A stretch of 64,000 nt of DNA from NCBI RefSeq assembly GCF_020176695.1, contig NZ_JAIWIA010000018.1, positions 1-64,000 of the forward strand, in the 5' to 3' direction. Source of the DNA: Massilia sp. MS-15. Lineage in GTDB: Bacteria; Pseudomonadota; Gammaproteobacteria; Burkholderiales; Burkholderiaceae_D. The stretch's first letter is position 1. Each line of letters opens with the position of its first letter. The notes below the pieces were generated by a model. That model searched no databases, was not told where the DNA came from, and saw only the letters and a list, made by a program, of their open reading frames with translations. Made by a program: the position numbers and the translations under genes. This document shows, one piece after another, positions 56,801 to 64,000 of the stretch.

Positions 56801-57051
56801 CGGCCGACGCCGAAGCGGCACTGGCGCTGATCGGCGCCGACACCGACGTCCTGGTTACCGACGTGCATCTGCCGGGGATGTCGGGCGACGCGCTCGCGGC
56901 CCAGGCCCACGCCAGGGCGCCCGGCATGCGCATCGTGTTCGCGACCGGAAGCGGGGAAGTGGCGAACTGGCCCGATGCCGTGGTGCTGCGCAAGCCCTAC
57001 AGCCTCGACGCCCTGCTGCGGGTGCTGGGCCGCCCGGCGGCACTGGCCTGA
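53803..57051 (+). CDS. Multi-PAS hybrid histidine kinase with two receiver domains
   Basis: A cytoplasmic 1082-residue hybrid kinase. A divergent N-terminal PAS (about 15-160) is followed by three further PAS domains (about 175-580; MPSQVWAADARGQLNWVNERILAYTG is typical PAS_3). The HisKA phospho-site is GGVAHDFNNLLQ, and the ATPase domain has LNLAINARDAM, DTGCGMP and GKGTGLGLSMVYG. Receiver 1 has FTDVVMPG and GKPYT; receiver 2 has VTDVHLPGMSG and RKPYS, so both Asp and Lys pairs are intact. Tandem receivers suggest a phosphorelay or phosphate sink. ATG at 53803 lacks a clear ribosome site. No separate output regulator is adjacent. Confidence 0.92.
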   Translation: MAHPAVALPRPFASGAGAIGKLIDDFDWSATSLGPISGWPGVVRHTVDLILRSPLPMVTMWGADGIMIYNEGYARIAAGRHPQQLGAPVRASWPDEAAFNDNVMRVCMGGDSLSYRDAELTLGRHGAPEQVWMDLDYSPIVAEDGSVAGVLALVVETTDKVRAQRYLAGEQDRLRAMFGQAPGFMAMLAGPQHRYELVNDAYLGLVERGDVIGRSVREVLPEVAAQGFIALLDGVYASGEPYSGAASEVWLTAADGASRLHYLDFVFQPVRDPSGAVFGIFVQGNDVTERVQAERAVRASEARFRSFAQAMPSQVWAADARGQLNWVNERILAYTGLAHEDLLGDGWGRVVHPGDLQMVRSRWNEAVATGTVFEAEVRLRRADGSYRWHLNRALPLHAGAGAAGVTDGWVGTNTDIEEQKNTAQRYAALSADLQGQVALRTAERDRMWRLSKDILLVCGFDGRVAAVSPAFGTLLGWQETDILGKNFMELVHQEDRGATVAQMAALARGVYVYKFENRFRRKDGGWCLLSWNAAGDEGQVHAIGRDVTADREQLETIRRTELALQQSQKMETIGKLTGGVAHDFNNLLQIISGNLQLLQMSDLARRGSGDAARWIDSARLAVDKGAKLASYLLAFGRRQPLEPRVVRIGRLVSGMEDMLRRSLGEEIAIEMVISGGLWNTAVDVTQVESALLNLAINARDAMAGSGDGQRRLTIEATNAVLDDLYCRSHGDVMPGQYVMLAVSDTGCGMPPEVVARAFEPFFSTKEEGKGTGLGLSMVYGFVKQSGGHVKIYSEPGRGTTVKLYLPRSTAAEDPVGPIETGQAETGSETILVAEDDEAVRATVVEMLRGLGYRVLKAPDAASALAVIDSGVPIDLLFTDVVMPGTLRSTELARMARERLPGLAVLFTSGYTENAIVHGGRLDQGVELLGKPYTRERLSRRIRQVLAGQKQGVVTPVPVPGPGAMPGAASPLSIVLVEDEDSIRASTAALLAHLGHRVQAAADAEAALALIGADTDVLVTDVHLPGMSGDALAAQAHARAPGMRIVFATGSGEVANWPDAVVLRKPYSLDALLRVLGRPAALA

Positions 57052-57166
57052 GCGGGGAGTGCATCGCGCGTCCGCTCTTTCCTACAGAGAGCGCCGGCCT
57101 GGGCCTATTCATGCACCGCCCGCGCGGCGCTATCATGGGACCTCCAACCGTGAACAGGAGTGCATT

Positions 57167-57583
57167 ATGTCGATGCAGAGCGAAGGCAAGGACGCCAAGG
57201 GACGCAACTTCCACCAGAGCACGCACGACGGCACCGGCAGCGCCGCCAGCGTGGGTACCGGCGGCACCGGCGACCTCGGCGCCATGGGCGGCGGGAACAC
57301 CGGGGGCAGCCGCCAGTCGGCCAGCCGCAGCGACGACCTGCTGGCCGGCGACACCAGCGAGCAGGAAGCAGAGCAGGCCTTTGGCGGCGCCAGTCAGGGT
57401 GGCGCCCTGCGCACCGGCATGGAGGGTATCGACAGTGGGGGCAAGGGCGGCAGGGGCGACAGCCGCCAGGCGGGACAGCCCGGAACCCGGCAGGCAGCGG
57501 ACACGCAGCGCCAGGGCGGCACGCCGGCGAGCCAGACCGACGACGACCAGTACGACCAGGGTACGGCAGCAAAGGAGCGCTGA
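57167..57583 (+). CDS. Small disordered hydrophilic protein, unknown
   Basis: A 138-residue protein rich in Gly, Ser, Gln, Thr and Asp, with no hydrophobic segment, no Cys and almost no aromatic residues; predicted to be intrinsically disordered. The start is firm: ATG 57167 is preceded by AGGAG. The composition recalls stress-related or desiccation-linked hydrophilins, but that is a guess. It stands alone in a 600-base slot between the hybrid kinase and tetR. Confidence 0.7.
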   Translation: MSMQSEGKDAKGRNFHQSTHDGTGSAASVGTGGTGDLGAMGGGNTGGSRQSASRSDDLLAGDTSEQEAEQAFGGASQGGALRTGMEGIDSGGKGGRGDSRQAGQPGTRQAADTQRQGGTPASQTDDDQYDQGTAAKER

Positions 57584-57655
57584 TCCTGCTTGAGCGTGGC
57601 GGCGGACGATGGACCCGGTACCGCCGGCGCGGCGCGGTTTTTCCTACACGTAACA

Positions 57656-57673
57656 TTGTCAGGCTGATGACAA
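57656..57673. promoter_or_regulatory. Inverted repeat just upstream of tetR, likely autoregulatory operator
   Basis: TTGTCA and TGACAA are perfect inverted arms around GGCTGA, ending 21 bases before the tetR ATG. A TAGAAT (57683-57688) could be the -10. TetR-family proteins commonly bind such dyads over their own promoter. Confidence 0.6.
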
Positions 57674-57694
57674 GTTTCTGTGTAGAATGTGGGC

Positions 57695-58366
57695 ATGAAA
57701 GCTGAGCTCAACCATTCCCGCTCGTACCGTGGATTGACCCAGGACGAGCGGCGCGCCGAGCGCCGGGCCCGCCTGGTCACGGCCGCCATTGCCGTATATG
57801 GCGAGCGCGGCTATCACCAGGCCACCGTCAAGGCGGTCTGCGAAGCTGCCGGCCTGACCGAACGCTATTTCTACGAATCCTTCGTCAACAGCGAAGCCCT
57901 GCTGATCGATTCCTTCAACCTGGTCACCTATTCGGTGCTGGGGGACGTGAAGCGGGCCGCGCGCGAAGCCGGCCGGGGACGCGTCGCGCGCCTGCGCGCC
58001 ATGCTGCACGCTTATTTCTCCTCGCTGCAGCGCGAGCCGCAATCTGCGCGCGTGTTCCTGGTCGAGATCCGCGGCGTCAGCCGGGCGGTGGACCTGGCCT
58101 TCGACGCCGCCCTGCGCGCGATCGGGCACGAGGTGGCGCGCATCGTTGCCCCGCCCGGGCAACCCGGGGACGAATTGCTGCAGGCCGGCGTGGTCGGCGG
58201 CGTCATGCACATTGCGCTGCGCTGGATCGATGCGGGCTACCGGCCCGGGATCGAGAGCGTGGTCGATTCCGCACTGCAGCTGGGCATGCTGCTGTCGGCC
58301 AGGCCGGCGCGCGGCGCGCGGGCGCGCGCCGCCGGTGCGCTTACTGCGCCTGCTCCATCTGCGTGA
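57695..58366 (+). CDS. TetR/AcrR-family transcriptional regulator
   Basis: A 223-residue regulator. The N-terminal HTH domain (about 15-65) is clear: RRARLVTAAIAVYGERGYHQATVKAVCEAAGLTERYFYESF. The C-terminal ligand and dimer domain has FLVEIRGVSRAVDLAFDAAL. ATG at 57695 is preferred; GTG at 57689 is two codons earlier and neither has a ribosome site, so a leaderless or weakly translated message is possible. It overlaps the DUF4214 gene tail to tail by 26 bases. Likely represses itself through the upstream dyad; other targets unknown. Confidence 0.9.
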   Translation: MKAELNHSRSYRGLTQDERRAERRARLVTAAIAVYGERGYHQATVKAVCEAAGLTERYFYESFVNSEALLIDSFNLVTYSVLGDVKRAAREAGRGRVARLRAMLHAYFSSLQREPQSARVFLVEIRGVSRAVDLAFDAALRAIGHEVARIVAPPGQPGDELLQAGVVGGVMHIALRWIDAGYRPGIESVVDSALQLGMLLSARPARGARARAAGALTAPAPSA

Positions 58367-59120
58367 TGGTAGCGCGCATCTCGGTGTCGAACGCCGCCGG
58401 ATCGGTCGCGCCATCCACCTTCGCCATCATGGCACGCCCCAGCCGGTTGTCGGCTTCGCCACGGTAGAGCGTGGCGCCATCGGGACGCCCGGCCAGCATG
58501 CCGGTGAAGCGGGTCGCCACCGCGACCTTGCCGGCCAGCGTGCCCGGATCCTTGTGCTGGGCCCCCAACATGATTGCCAGTGCCGCGTCGGAGCGCGAGA
58601 TCACGCCCTTGTCGAGCGCCTGGACCCAGTAGTCCAGGCCGGCCGGATCCGCCTCGCGCTGGAACAGGTTGCGGTACAGGCCGGCAATGAATTCTTTGGC
58701 GCTGCCGGAGGTGTCGCGCGCTTCCGCGCTGTTGGCGAAGGCGTCCAGCATGGCGCGCACGCCCGGATTGTCGCGGTACTGGCTGGCCAGCGCGGCCGGC
58801 TCGGTGGCCGCCGACGATGCCGCCAGCTGGCGGCCCCAGTGTTCCAGTCCGGCCGGGTCGGCCGGGCAGCCGAAGTAGGCCAGGTAGACGTGCTGCAGGA
58901 CCGGAGTGTACGGCTGCCAGGCCACGTTCGTGGCCGGTGCGCCGGGCGCGGCTTCGGCGGCAGGCTGGGCGCCGGGGGGCGCCTCGCGCTTGCCGCAGGC
59001 GGCAAACAGCAGCGGCAGGGCGATGGCGAGGGCAAGGGTGGCGGCGCGGCGCGGCGAAGTTGCCGAGCGGGCCGAGGGAGCGGAAGTCGCGGAAAAAGCG
59101 GAAAAAGCGGCTGGCTGCAT
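58341..59120 (-). CDS. DUF4214 lipoprotein
   Basis: A 259-residue putative lipoprotein: a long basic N-terminus, hydrophobic segment and lipobox LLFAAC at about residues 38-43. The mature part contains two DUF4214-type units, VYLAYFGCPADPAGLEHWGRQL and YRNLFQREADPAGLDYWVQAL, helical repeats usually seen in secreted calcium-binding or S-layer-associated proteins and allergen-like exoproteins. The N-terminus before the lipobox is unusually long, so a later start is possible. It has no operon partner and overlaps tetR at its 3' end. Confidence 0.82.
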   Translation of the reverse strand: MQPAAFSAFSATSAPSARSATSPRRAATLALAIALPLLFAACGKREAPPGAQPAAEAAPGAPATNVAWQPYTPVLQHVYLAYFGCPADPAGLEHWGRQLAASSAATEPAALASQYRDNPGVRAMLDAFANSAEARDTSGSAKEFIAGLYRNLFQREADPAGLDYWVQALDKGVISRSDAALAIMLGAQHKDPGTLAGKVAVATRFTGMLAGRPDGATLYRGEADNRLGRAMMAKVDGATDPAAFDTEMRATITQMEQAQ

Positions 59121-59232
59121 GGAAGTCCGGTGTGGTTGAGATGCCGGAAGTATACGGGTCTTTTTGCTTCTTGCATGCAGGAATGTAGGAAAGATGGCGG
59201 CGCAGCCTGCGCCGCCATTCCTGGCCAGGGGT

Positions 59233-59739
59233 TTAGAACTGGTAGGACACGCCGGCGCTCAGGTTGGTCGCGTCGCTGGCAGGCTTTTGCACTTCGACGC
59301 GGGCCGAGACGGCCGGATTGAAGGCGTAGCTGAGGCCGACGCCGTACAGGGCCTTGGTGTCATGTTCTTTCGAGCGCCAGTTGTCGATGCTGGCCTTGGC
59401 TTCCAGGCGGTTCACGCCCAGGCGGCCGTACACGCTGACGCTTTCGCCCACCGGCAGGCTGCCGATCACCGACAGCGACAGCTGGTCCACCTTGGCGCTG
59501 GCGCGCACGGCGCCCGAGCGGTAGTCTTCGTCGAGCAGGCGACGATAGCCGCCTTCGACGGCGAAGTTCTGGTGGAAGTTGTAACCGACGAAGGCGCCGG
59601 CGCTGGTGTCGCGCTCGCCGATATCGTCGACCTTGGTGCGGCCGACATCGGCACCCGCATAGAAGGTATTGGGCTGGGCGGCGAAAGCGGCCGAGGAAGC
59701 GAGGACGAGGGCGGTGGCGGCTGCGATTTTCTTGAACAT
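59233..59739 (-). CDS. Small outer-membrane beta-barrel protein (OmpA-like/porin family)
   Basis: A 168-residue barrel protein: signal peptide MFKKIAAATALVLASSAAFA-A, then about eight amphipathic strands such as FYAGADVGRTKV, SAGAFVGYNFHQNFAVEGGYRR and LYGVGLSYAFNPAVSARVEV, ending in the terminal strand with a last Phe (GVSYQF). This is the OMP_b-brl domain. Such proteins often respond to stress and stabilise the outer membrane. A palindromic repeat pair lies upstream at 59827-59849. Confidence 0.9.
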   Translation of the reverse strand: MFKKIAAATALVLASSAAFAAQPNTFYAGADVGRTKVDDIGERDTSAGAFVGYNFHQNFAVEGGYRRLLDEDYRSGAVRASAKVDQLSLSVIGSLPVGESVSVYGRLGVNRLEAKASIDNWRSKEHDTKALYGVGLSYAFNPAVSARVEVQKPASDATNLSAGVSYQF

Positions 59740-59826
59740 GTCATGCCTTTCTTGTTAGTGTGCGCTGGGGTTGATTCCCGAGCGCGAGGCGATTATTGCA
59801 CTCAGGATAAACTTAACCTAGGCACA

Positions 59827-59849
59827 ATTTGCAAATATTGTTTGCAAAT
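59827..59849. repeat. Two tandem TTTGCAAAT palindromes upstream of the barrel gene
   Basis: ATTTGCAAAT (59827-59836) is a perfect palindrome; a near copy, GTTTGCAAAT, follows at 59840-59849, so centres are 13 bases apart. They sit about 90-110 bases upstream of the barrel gene start, in an AT-rich stretch, and could be a tandem regulator site. Confidence 0.5.
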
Positions 59850-59918
59850 GTAACCATGTATGCATGGATCGTTTGCCGATTGGGCAGGCTTGGCAAAGAT
59901 TTAACGGCAGCGCGTCAA

Positions 59919-59943
59919 TAAAAAAACCGCCCCGAAGGGCGGT
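59919..59943 (-). terminator. Rho-independent terminator of the bkd operon
   Basis: On the minus strand, ACCGCCC-TTCG-GGGCGGT is followed by TTTTTT. A perfect seven-base stem with a UUCG tetraloop and a U-run, 46 bases after the E3 stop: a textbook intrinsic terminator. Confidence 0.93.
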
Positions 59944-59988
59944 CTGCGGTCCATAGGGTGGGCGGTCCCCCGCCCACGCGGTCCCCAC

Positions 59989-61392
59989 TCAGATGTGCAG
60001 CGCATGTCCCAGCGCGCGCAGGCAGGCTTCCTGCACCGCCTCGCCCAGCGTCGGGTGGGCATGGATGGTGCCGGCCACGTCCTCCAGCAGGGCGCCCAGT
60101 TCGATCGACTGGGTAAAGCCGGCCGCCAGTTCCGAGACGGCGCCCCCCACGGCCTGCCAGCCGATGATGCGGTGGTCGCCCTTCCTGGCCACCACGCGCA
60201 CGAAGCCATCCGTGCTGTCGATCGTCATGGCGCGCCCGTTGGCGCTGAACGGGAAGCTGGCGGTGATGATCTCGATACCCGCCTTGTCCGCATCCAGCGG
60301 CGACATGCCGACCACCACGATTTCCGGATCGGTGAAGCAGACGGCCGGAATCGCTGCCGGGGCGAAGTGGCGCCGCTTGCCCGATACGATCTCGGCCACC
60401 ATCTCGCCCTGCGCCATCGCGCGGTGCGCCAGCATCGGCTCGCCGGCCAGGTCGCCGATCGCCCATACGTTGCGCATCGAGGTGCGGCACTGGTCGTCCA
60501 CCTTGACCGCGCGGCCGTCCATGTCGAGCATCAGGTTTTCCAGGCCCCAGCCGGTCGTGGCAGGCTTGCGGCCCACGGCCACCAGCACGCGGTCCGCTTC
60601 CAGCACCGCATCCACCCCGGACGCGTCGCGTACCCGTACCCGGCCTTCCTCGTCGAGTCCCTGCACCGAGCAGCCCAGGCGCAGTTCGACGCCCAGGCGT
60701 CCCAGCGCCGCCGCCACCGGCTTGACCAGGTCGGCGTCGTAGGCGGGCAGGATACGGTCGGCCGCTTCGACCACCGTCACCTGGCTGCCCAGCTTGCGGT
60801 AGGCGGTGCCCAGTTCCAGGCCGATGTAGCCGGCGCCGACCACCACCAGGCGTGGCGGGATGCTGGCGGGGGACAGCGCCTCGGTAGACGAGATCACCGC
60901 TCCGCCGAAGGGCATGAAGGGCAGTTCGACGGGTTGCGAGCCGGTGGCCAGCAGCATGTGCTCGCAGCGGATGCGCACGCTGGCCTGCTGCTCGCCGTCC
61001 TGGCGCACCTCGACCGTCTTGCCGTCGAGGATGGTGGCCCAGCCGTTTACCAGCCTGACCCCGTTCTTCTTGAGCAGGGCGCCAACCCCGCCGGTGAGCT
61101 TCTTGACGATGCCGTCCTTCCAGGCCACCGTGCGCTCCAGGTCGATGCGCGGTTCGCTGGTGGTGATCCCCAGCGGCGAGGTCTCGGCCGCATAGCTGCG
61201 CGCCTTGCAGAATTCCTCGGCGGCGTGGATCAGGGCCTTGGACGGGATGCAGCCGATGTTCAGGCAGGTGCCGCCGGGCGAGGCGCCCTCGACCAGCACG
61301 GTCTGCACGCCGAGCTGGCCGGCGCGGATCCCGGCCACGTAGCCGCCGGGACCGCCGCCGATGATCAGGAGGGTGGTATTGATGGTCTCCAT
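59989..61392 (-). CDS. lpdA: Dihydrolipoyl dehydrogenase (E3) of the branched-chain oxoacid dehydrogenase complex
   Basis: Reoxidises dihydrolipoyl groups on E2, passing electrons through FAD and a disulfide to NAD. The 467-residue protein has the FAD loop [10 protein letters not shown], the redox disulfide Cys43/Cys48 in GGTCLNIGC, the NAD loop [12 protein letters not shown] and the catalytic pair His446/Glu451 in HAHPTLGE. It is the last gene of the bkd operon, starting six bases after the E2 stop, and is followed by a strong terminator. Whether it also serves pyruvate or oxoglutarate dehydrogenase cannot be told here; its position makes it the dedicated Lpd-Val. Confidence 0.96.
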   Translation of the reverse strand: METINTTLLIIGGGPGGYVAGIRAGQLGVQTVLVEGASPGGTCLNIGCIPSKALIHAAEEFCKARSYAAETSPLGITTSEPRIDLERTVAWKDGIVKKLTGGVGALLKKNGVRLVNGWATILDGKTVEVRQDGEQQASVRIRCEHMLLATGSQPVELPFMPFGGAVISSTEALSPASIPPRLVVVGAGYIGLELGTAYRKLGSQVTVVEAADRILPAYDADLVKPVAAALGRLGVELRLGCSVQGLDEEGRVRVRDASGVDAVLEADRVLVAVGRKPATTGWGLENLMLDMDGRAVKVDDQCRTSMRNVWAIGDLAGEPMLAHRAMAQGEMVAEIVSGKRRHFAPAAIPAVCFTDPEIVVVGMSPLDADKAGIEIITASFPFSANGRAMTIDSTDGFVRVVARKGDHRIIGWQAVGGAVSELAAGFTQSIELGALLEDVAGTIHAHPTLGEAVQEACLRALGHALHI

Positions 61393-61398
61393 GCGCCT

Positions 61399-62772
61399 TT
61401 ACTCCACGAAGATGGTGGCCGGGGTTTCGAGATAACCGCGGATGGTCTGGATGAACTTCGCCGCCACCTGGCCGTCGATGACGCGGTGGTCGAACGACGA
61501 GGACAGGTTCATCATCTTGCGCGCCACCATGGCGCCATCCTTGATGACCGGACGGTCGACGATGCGGTTGGGGCCGATGATCGCCACTTCCGGACGGTTC
61601 AGCACCGGGGTGGTGACGATGCCTCCCAGCGGGCCCAGGCTGGTGATGGTGATGGTGGAACCGGTCAGCTCCTCGCGCGTGGCGCGGCCGGCGCGCGCGG
61701 CATCGGCCAGGCGCGCCACTTCGGCGCTGGCTGCCCACGGGTCGAGCGTCTCGGCATGGCGCACCACCGGCACCATCAGGCCGGCCTCGGTCTGGGCCGC
61801 GATGCCCAGCTGGACGCCGTCGTACTGGGTCAGCATGTTGTTGGCGTCATCGTAGCGCGCGTTCATCATCGGGTACTGGCGGATGGCCAGCACCACGGCG
61901 CGCATCAGGAGCGGCAGGAAGGTCAGCTTGCCGCGCTCGGCGCCATACCTGGCGTTGAGCTGGGTGCGCAGGGCTTCCAGTTCGGTGACGTCGACTTCTT
62001 CCACATAGGTGAAGTGCGGGATGTTGCGCTTGGCTTCCTGCATCTTCTCGGCGATCTTGCGGCGCAGGCCGATCACCGGTGTGGCGCGCTCGCCTTCCAG
62101 CTTCGCGTAGCGGTTGTCGCGTCCGCCGGCCTGGGCGCTGCCGCGGTGGCCCGCCACGTGGGCGTCCAGGTCGGCGTGCGTGATGCGTCCGGCCGGGCCG
62201 GAGCCATGCACGAACTGCAGTTCGACGCCCAGGTCCCAGGCACGCTGGCGCACGGCCGGCGCCGCCAGCGGCTTCTCGCCTTCGGCGCGCAGCGGCACCG
62301 GGCCCTTCTGGTAGGCCTGCGTTTGCGGGCCCGCGGGCTTCGCCGGCGGCGGGGCCACAGGCGCCGGGGAGGGCGCGGCCCTGGCGGACGTGCCCTGGGC
62401 CGCTTCGGCCTGCGCCACCGCTGCCAGTTGTGGATCGCCCACTTCCTCGGCCGGGGCGGTGGCGGCGGCGGACTTCACCGGCTCCTGCCTTGCCTTCTCG
62501 GCCGCGCTCTTGCCAGTGAAATTCCCGGCGCCTTCGACCTCGAGGCGGATCAGCTCCGCGCCCACGGCGAGCGACTGGCCCACGGCGCCGCCCAGCGAGG
62601 TGATGACCCCCGCCACCGGCGAGGGAATCTCGACGGTGGCCTTGTCGGTCATGACATCGGCCAGCACCTGGTCTTCCTTGACCGTATCGCCCGGCTGCAC
62701 GTGCCAGGCCACGACTTCGACTTCGGCGATGCCTTCGCCGAGGTCCGGCATCTTAATGACGTGAATCCCCAT
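61399..62772 (-). CDS. bkdB: Branched-chain 2-oxoacid dehydrogenase E2 (dihydrolipoamide acyltransferase)
   Basis: Core acyltransferase of the complex (457 residues). The lipoyl domain (residues 1-80) has Lys44 in MTDKATVEI. A flexible Ala/Pro linker leads to the E1/E3-binding domain (APAVRQRAWDLGVELQFVHGSGPAGRI) and then the catalytic domain, with His429 and Asp433 in DHRVIDG and LGPLGGIVTTPVLN. Only one lipoyl domain is present. ATG at 62772 is chosen, with GGAGG upstream; it lies four bases after the E1 beta stop. Confidence 0.94.
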   Translation of the reverse strand: MGIHVIKMPDLGEGIAEVEVVAWHVQPGDTVKEDQVLADVMTDKATVEIPSPVAGVITSLGGAVGQSLAVGAELIRLEVEGAGNFTGKSAAEKARQEPVKSAAATAPAEEVGDPQLAAVAQAEAAQGTSARAAPSPAPVAPPPAKPAGPQTQAYQKGPVPLRAEGEKPLAAPAVRQRAWDLGVELQFVHGSGPAGRITHADLDAHVAGHRGSAQAGGRDNRYAKLEGERATPVIGLRRKIAEKMQEAKRNIPHFTYVEEVDVTELEALRTQLNARYGAERGKLTFLPLLMRAVVLAIRQYPMMNARYDDANNMLTQYDGVQLGIAAQTEAGLMVPVVRHAETLDPWAASAEVARLADAARAGRATREELTGSTITITSLGPLGGIVTTPVLNRPEVAIIGPNRIVDRPVIKDGAMVARKMMNLSSSFDHRVIDGQVAAKFIQTIRGYLETPATIFVE

Positions 62773-62776
62773 CGGT

Positions 62777-64000
<1,224 letters not shown>

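Overview
The window is a high-GC chromosomal segment of a betaproteobacterium, most likely the Oxalobacteraceae (Massilia/Janthinobacterium/Telluria type). Supporting signs are the strong GC bias at third codon positions, a bkd-type branched-chain oxoacid dehydrogenase operon, PaoABC-like molybdoenzyme genes, a lone zwf, a tctCBA tripartite transporter, many PAS/GGDEF/EAL proteins and several short Ala/Gly-rich hypothetical proteins. This placement rests on recognition, not on a search. I found no rRNA, tRNA, CRISPR array, insertion sequence, integrase or phage gene. Long reading frames on the strand opposite real genes are a by-product of the GC bias.

Layout. 1-3.4 kb (minus): a two-partner secretion pair, tpsB then tpsA. 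The adhesin runs off the left edge and carries perfectly phased 156-bp (52-residue) repeats. 3.8-8.8 kb: aldehyde dehydrogenase, MFS transporter, TRIC-type channel, and a PHA-synthase-like hydrolase. 8.8-11.8 kb: DUF2784 membrane protein overlapping zwf tail to tail, and a fluoroacetate-dehalogenase-like hydrolase. 11.9-14.6 kb (minus): a tightly coupled operon of a sialidase-like BNR protein and two polytopic membrane proteins of unknown function. 14.8-19.3 kb: a small membrane protein, an isochorismatase-fold protein without the usual cysteine, and a DUF455-polB operon that ends at a strong terminator. 19.4-22.4 kb (minus): tctC-tctB-tctA. 22.8-30.6 kb (plus): a thioester alpha-2-macroglobulin overlapping pbpC. 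30.7-34.5 kb (minus): three overlapping genes for a molybdenum aldehyde/xanthine oxidoreductase.

34.6-43.5 kb: DUF2145 protein with a small partner, purU, a LytS/LytTR-type two-component pair, a GNAT acetyltransferase, a small exported protein, a GAF-GGDEF-EAL protein, an ankyrin protein and a DedA protein. 43.5-49.2 kb: an EamA transporter divergent from a CUT1 sugar ABC importer (two permeases and an ATPase) plus a cytoplasmic GH43 enzyme and a putative lipoprotein. The importer has no binding-protein gene; a 29-codon signal-peptide-like ORF stands in its place. 49.3-57.1 kb: a decayed hybrid histidine kinase, a four-PAS GGDEF-EAL protein and a large cytoplasmic hybrid kinase with two receiver domains. 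57.2-59.7 kb: a disordered small protein, a TetR regulator with an operator-like dyad, a DUF4214 lipoprotein and a small beta-barrel protein. 60-64 kb (minus): the bkd operon (E1 alpha partial, E1 beta, E2, E3), closed by a textbook terminator.

Genes that clearly act together are tpsBA, the sialidase-membrane operon, tctCBA, alpha-2-macroglobulin/pbpC, the molybdoenzyme trio, the LytS/LytTR pair, the sugar ABC/GH43 unit and bkd. The least explained units are the sialidase/membrane-protein operon, the importer without a binding protein, the domain-deleted kinase and the repeat adhesin.
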